A stretch of DNA of 5,693 bases, taken from Candidatus Desantisiibacteriota bacterium. Its GTDB lineage: Bacteria; JACRDZ01. The translations under genes and the position numbers were made by a program. Below the pieces are notes generated by a model, which worked only from the letters and a program-made list of their open reading frames with translations, had not been told where the DNA came from and ran no database searches. Position 1 is the stretch's first letter; every line of letters begins with the position of its first letter. This document shows, piece after piece, positions 4,744-5,693 of this stretch. The stretch spans positions 1 to 5,693 of the forward strand of contig JACQWU010000220.1 of NCBI GenBank assembly GCA_016209155.1, written 5' to 3'.

Positions 4744-4772
4744 ATATAATATAGGTTATCATATCATGTCAA
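4744..4772 (-). promoter_or_regulatory. Promoter of tRNA-Asn
   Basis: On the minus strand a perfect -35 TTGACA (4772-4767) is followed after 17 bp by TTATAT (4749-4744); TATATA one base further or TATTAT two bases earlier are alternative -10 hexamers in this AT-rich stretch. Transcription would begin about 45 bases before the mature tRNA 5' end. A long A/T tract (4776-4797) lies just upstream and may act as an UP element for both divergent promoters. Confidence 0.65.
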
Positions 4773-4798
4773 GATAAAAATTTTTTTTTAAAAAAATC

Positions 4799-4827
4799 TT
4801 GCATATATTAAGTGTTGTGTATATAAT
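4799..4827 (+). promoter_or_regulatory. Promoter of the ilvNB operon
   Basis: TTGCAT (4799-4804), then a 17-bp spacer, then a perfect TATAAT (4822-4827). This is a good sigma70-type promoter, back to back with the tRNA promoter. The start would be near 4834, giving a leader of about 50 bases before ilvN. That leader has no obvious leader peptide, Ile/Leu/Val codon run or attenuator hairpin, so classical ilv attenuation is not visible here. Confidence 0.7.
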
Positions 4828-4885
4828 ATGCTCTTATTTATATTAACATTCAAGCCGGTGTGCGGAATTTATATAGGAGAGTTTA

Positions 4886-5374
4886 ATGCGGCATACAATA
4901 TCTTTACTGGTAAAAAATCGTTTTGGTGTTCTCGCTCACATTGCCGGAATGTTCGGCGCAAGAGCATATAATATTGAAAGTCTGTCTGTAGGTGAGACTG
5001 AAGATCCAAATATTTCACGCATGACCATTATAACCAGCGGGGATGAAAGAGTAATAGAACAAGTGCTAAAGCAGTTGAATAAGCAGATAGATGTTATTAA
5101 GGTTCAGGATCTTACAGGTGAAGAATTTGTCCAGCGCGAACTTTTATTGATAAAGGTTAACGCTGATTCCTCAAAGCGGTCGGAAATTGTTGAGATAAGT
5201 GATTTATTCAGAGCAAAAATTATTGATGTCAGCAATCGATATCTTATTATTGAAGTAACAGGCGATAGAAGTAAAGTTGATGCGATTATTAAACTTCTCA
5301 CACCTTTCGGAATTAAAGAATTGGCTCGTACCGGAGCTGTAGGGATGATAAGAAGTTCAAAAGATAATGAATAA
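4886..5374 (+). CDS. ilvN: Acetolactate synthase small (regulatory) subunit
   Basis: Regulatory subunit of acetohydroxyacid synthase, the first common enzyme of valine, leucine and isoleucine synthesis. It activates the catalytic subunit and confers valine feedback inhibition. The 162-aa protein has the full IlvH/IlvN length. An N-terminal ACT domain (about residues 3-78) carries the ligand-site pattern [26 protein letters not shown] (11-36). A C-terminal domain (about 82-158) carries RELLLIKVN, the FRAKIIDVS strand and [20 protein letters not shown] (4875-4880) lies 5 bp before ATG 4886. The catalytic gene follows after 35 bp on the same strand, so the two form an operon. Having the small subunit gene first is less usual than ilvB-ilvN. 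Nothing suggests decay. Confidence 0.95.
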   Translation: MRHTISLLVKNRFGVLAHIAGMFGARAYNIESLSVGETEDPNISRMTIITSGDERVIEQVLKQLNKQIDVIKVQDLTGEEFVQRELLLIKVNADSSKRSEIVEISDLFRAKIIDVSNRYLIIEVTGDRSKVDAIIKLLTPFGIKELARTGAVGMIRSSKDNE

Positions 5375-5409
5375 TTCTATATAAAATAATCTTAGGAGAA
5401 GTGTTTTTT

Positions 5410-5693
5410 ATGAAAATAACCGGAGCTGAAATATTAATGGAAAGTTTGATCAAAGAGGGTGCCACTGAAATTTTTGGATTTCCGGGAGGACAGATATTAC
5501 CTGTTTATGATGCTTTATATAAAACAAAAAAAATAAAACATTATCTTACACGTCATGAGCAGGCGGCCGCGCATGCCGCTGACGGTTATGCCCGCGCAAC
5601 AGGAAAAGTCGGTGTATGTTTTGCAACCTCAGGACCCGGGGCAACTAATCTTGTTACCGGTATTGCGACTGCATATATGGATTCAATCCCTAT
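5410..5693 (+). CDS. ilvB: Acetolactate synthase large (catalytic) subunit, 5' part
   Basis: Catalytic, thiamine-diphosphate-dependent subunit of acetohydroxyacid synthase. It condenses pyruvate with pyruvate or 2-oxobutyrate to give the precursors of valine/leucine or isoleucine. The window holds the first 94 codons of a protein normally about 550-600 aa; the gene runs off the right edge. Visible are [26 protein letters not shown] (residues 2-27), and [21 protein letters not shown] (48-68) with E50 as the cofactor-activating glutamate. [21 protein letters not shown] (74-94) is the start of the conserved pyrimidine-domain region. ATG 5410 has an SD AGGAGAA at 5394-5400. It is coupled with ilvN, whose product should bind and regulate it. 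Confidence 0.96.
   Translation, partial: MKITGAEILMESLIKEGATEIFGFPGGQILPVYDALYKTKKIKHYLTRHEQAAAHAADGYARATGKVGVCFATSGPGATNLVTGIATAYMDSIP

Noticed and set aside
5104-5301. Minus-strand frame inside ilvN
   Set aside because: It is a shadow of the full-length, well-conserved ilvN.

Overview
The window looks like a piece of a low-GC, probably anaerobic bacterial chromosome. It carries a [NiFe]-hydrogenase maturation peptidase, a UbiA/MenA-type quinone prenyltransferase, tRNA-Asn and the start of a branched-chain amino acid operon. Strong SD sites (AGGAG) and sigma70-like promoters fit a bacterium. Anaerobic life is inferred from the hydrogenase peptidase. I cannot name the taxon; a Desulfobacterota-like or similar anaerobe is only a guess.

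Layout. (1) 1-347: two identical 107-bp REP-doublet (REPIN-like) copies flank a frameshifted fragment of the gene that follows. (2) 348-839: HycI-type hydrogenase maturation endopeptidase, then a weak terminator hairpin. (3) 1041-1720: type II toxin-antitoxin pair, VapC-like PIN toxin first and FitA/VapB-like ribbon-helix-helix antitoxin second, followed by a GTAG-footed palindrome. (4) 1786-2706: UbiA-family prenyltransferase. (5) 2686-4250: an apparent insertion into the 3' end of that gene. A 28-bp stretch of the prenyltransferase 3' end recurs at 4251-4278, where the reading frame would continue to a different, probably original, C-terminus. The insertion holds a compact zeta-toxin-like kinase, an overlapping 47-aa downstream protein, an HNH-like gene fragment on the minus strand, and a 314-bp MITE with 33-bp terminal inverted repeats and a 54-codon remnant of a transposase. 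(6) 4279-4605: original flank, with what may be a decayed C-terminal remnant of a beta-hydroxyacid dehydrogenase (minus strand). (7) 4616-4691: tRNA-Asn(GTT), minus strand, with its own promoter and terminator. (8) 4799-5693: divergent promoter, ilvN, then the 5' part of ilvB, which runs off the window.

How it fits together. Housekeeping genes (hycI, prenyltransferase, tRNA-Asn, ilvNB) are interrupted by mobile and addictive cargo: palindromic repeats, two toxin-antitoxin-type pairs in toxin-first order, and a transposase-derived MITE. I see no clear new defence or biosynthetic system. The most informative signals are the 28-bp duplication that marks the insertion, the MITE with its transposase remnant, the REPIN/gene-fragment array, and the small partner of the zeta-like kinase.
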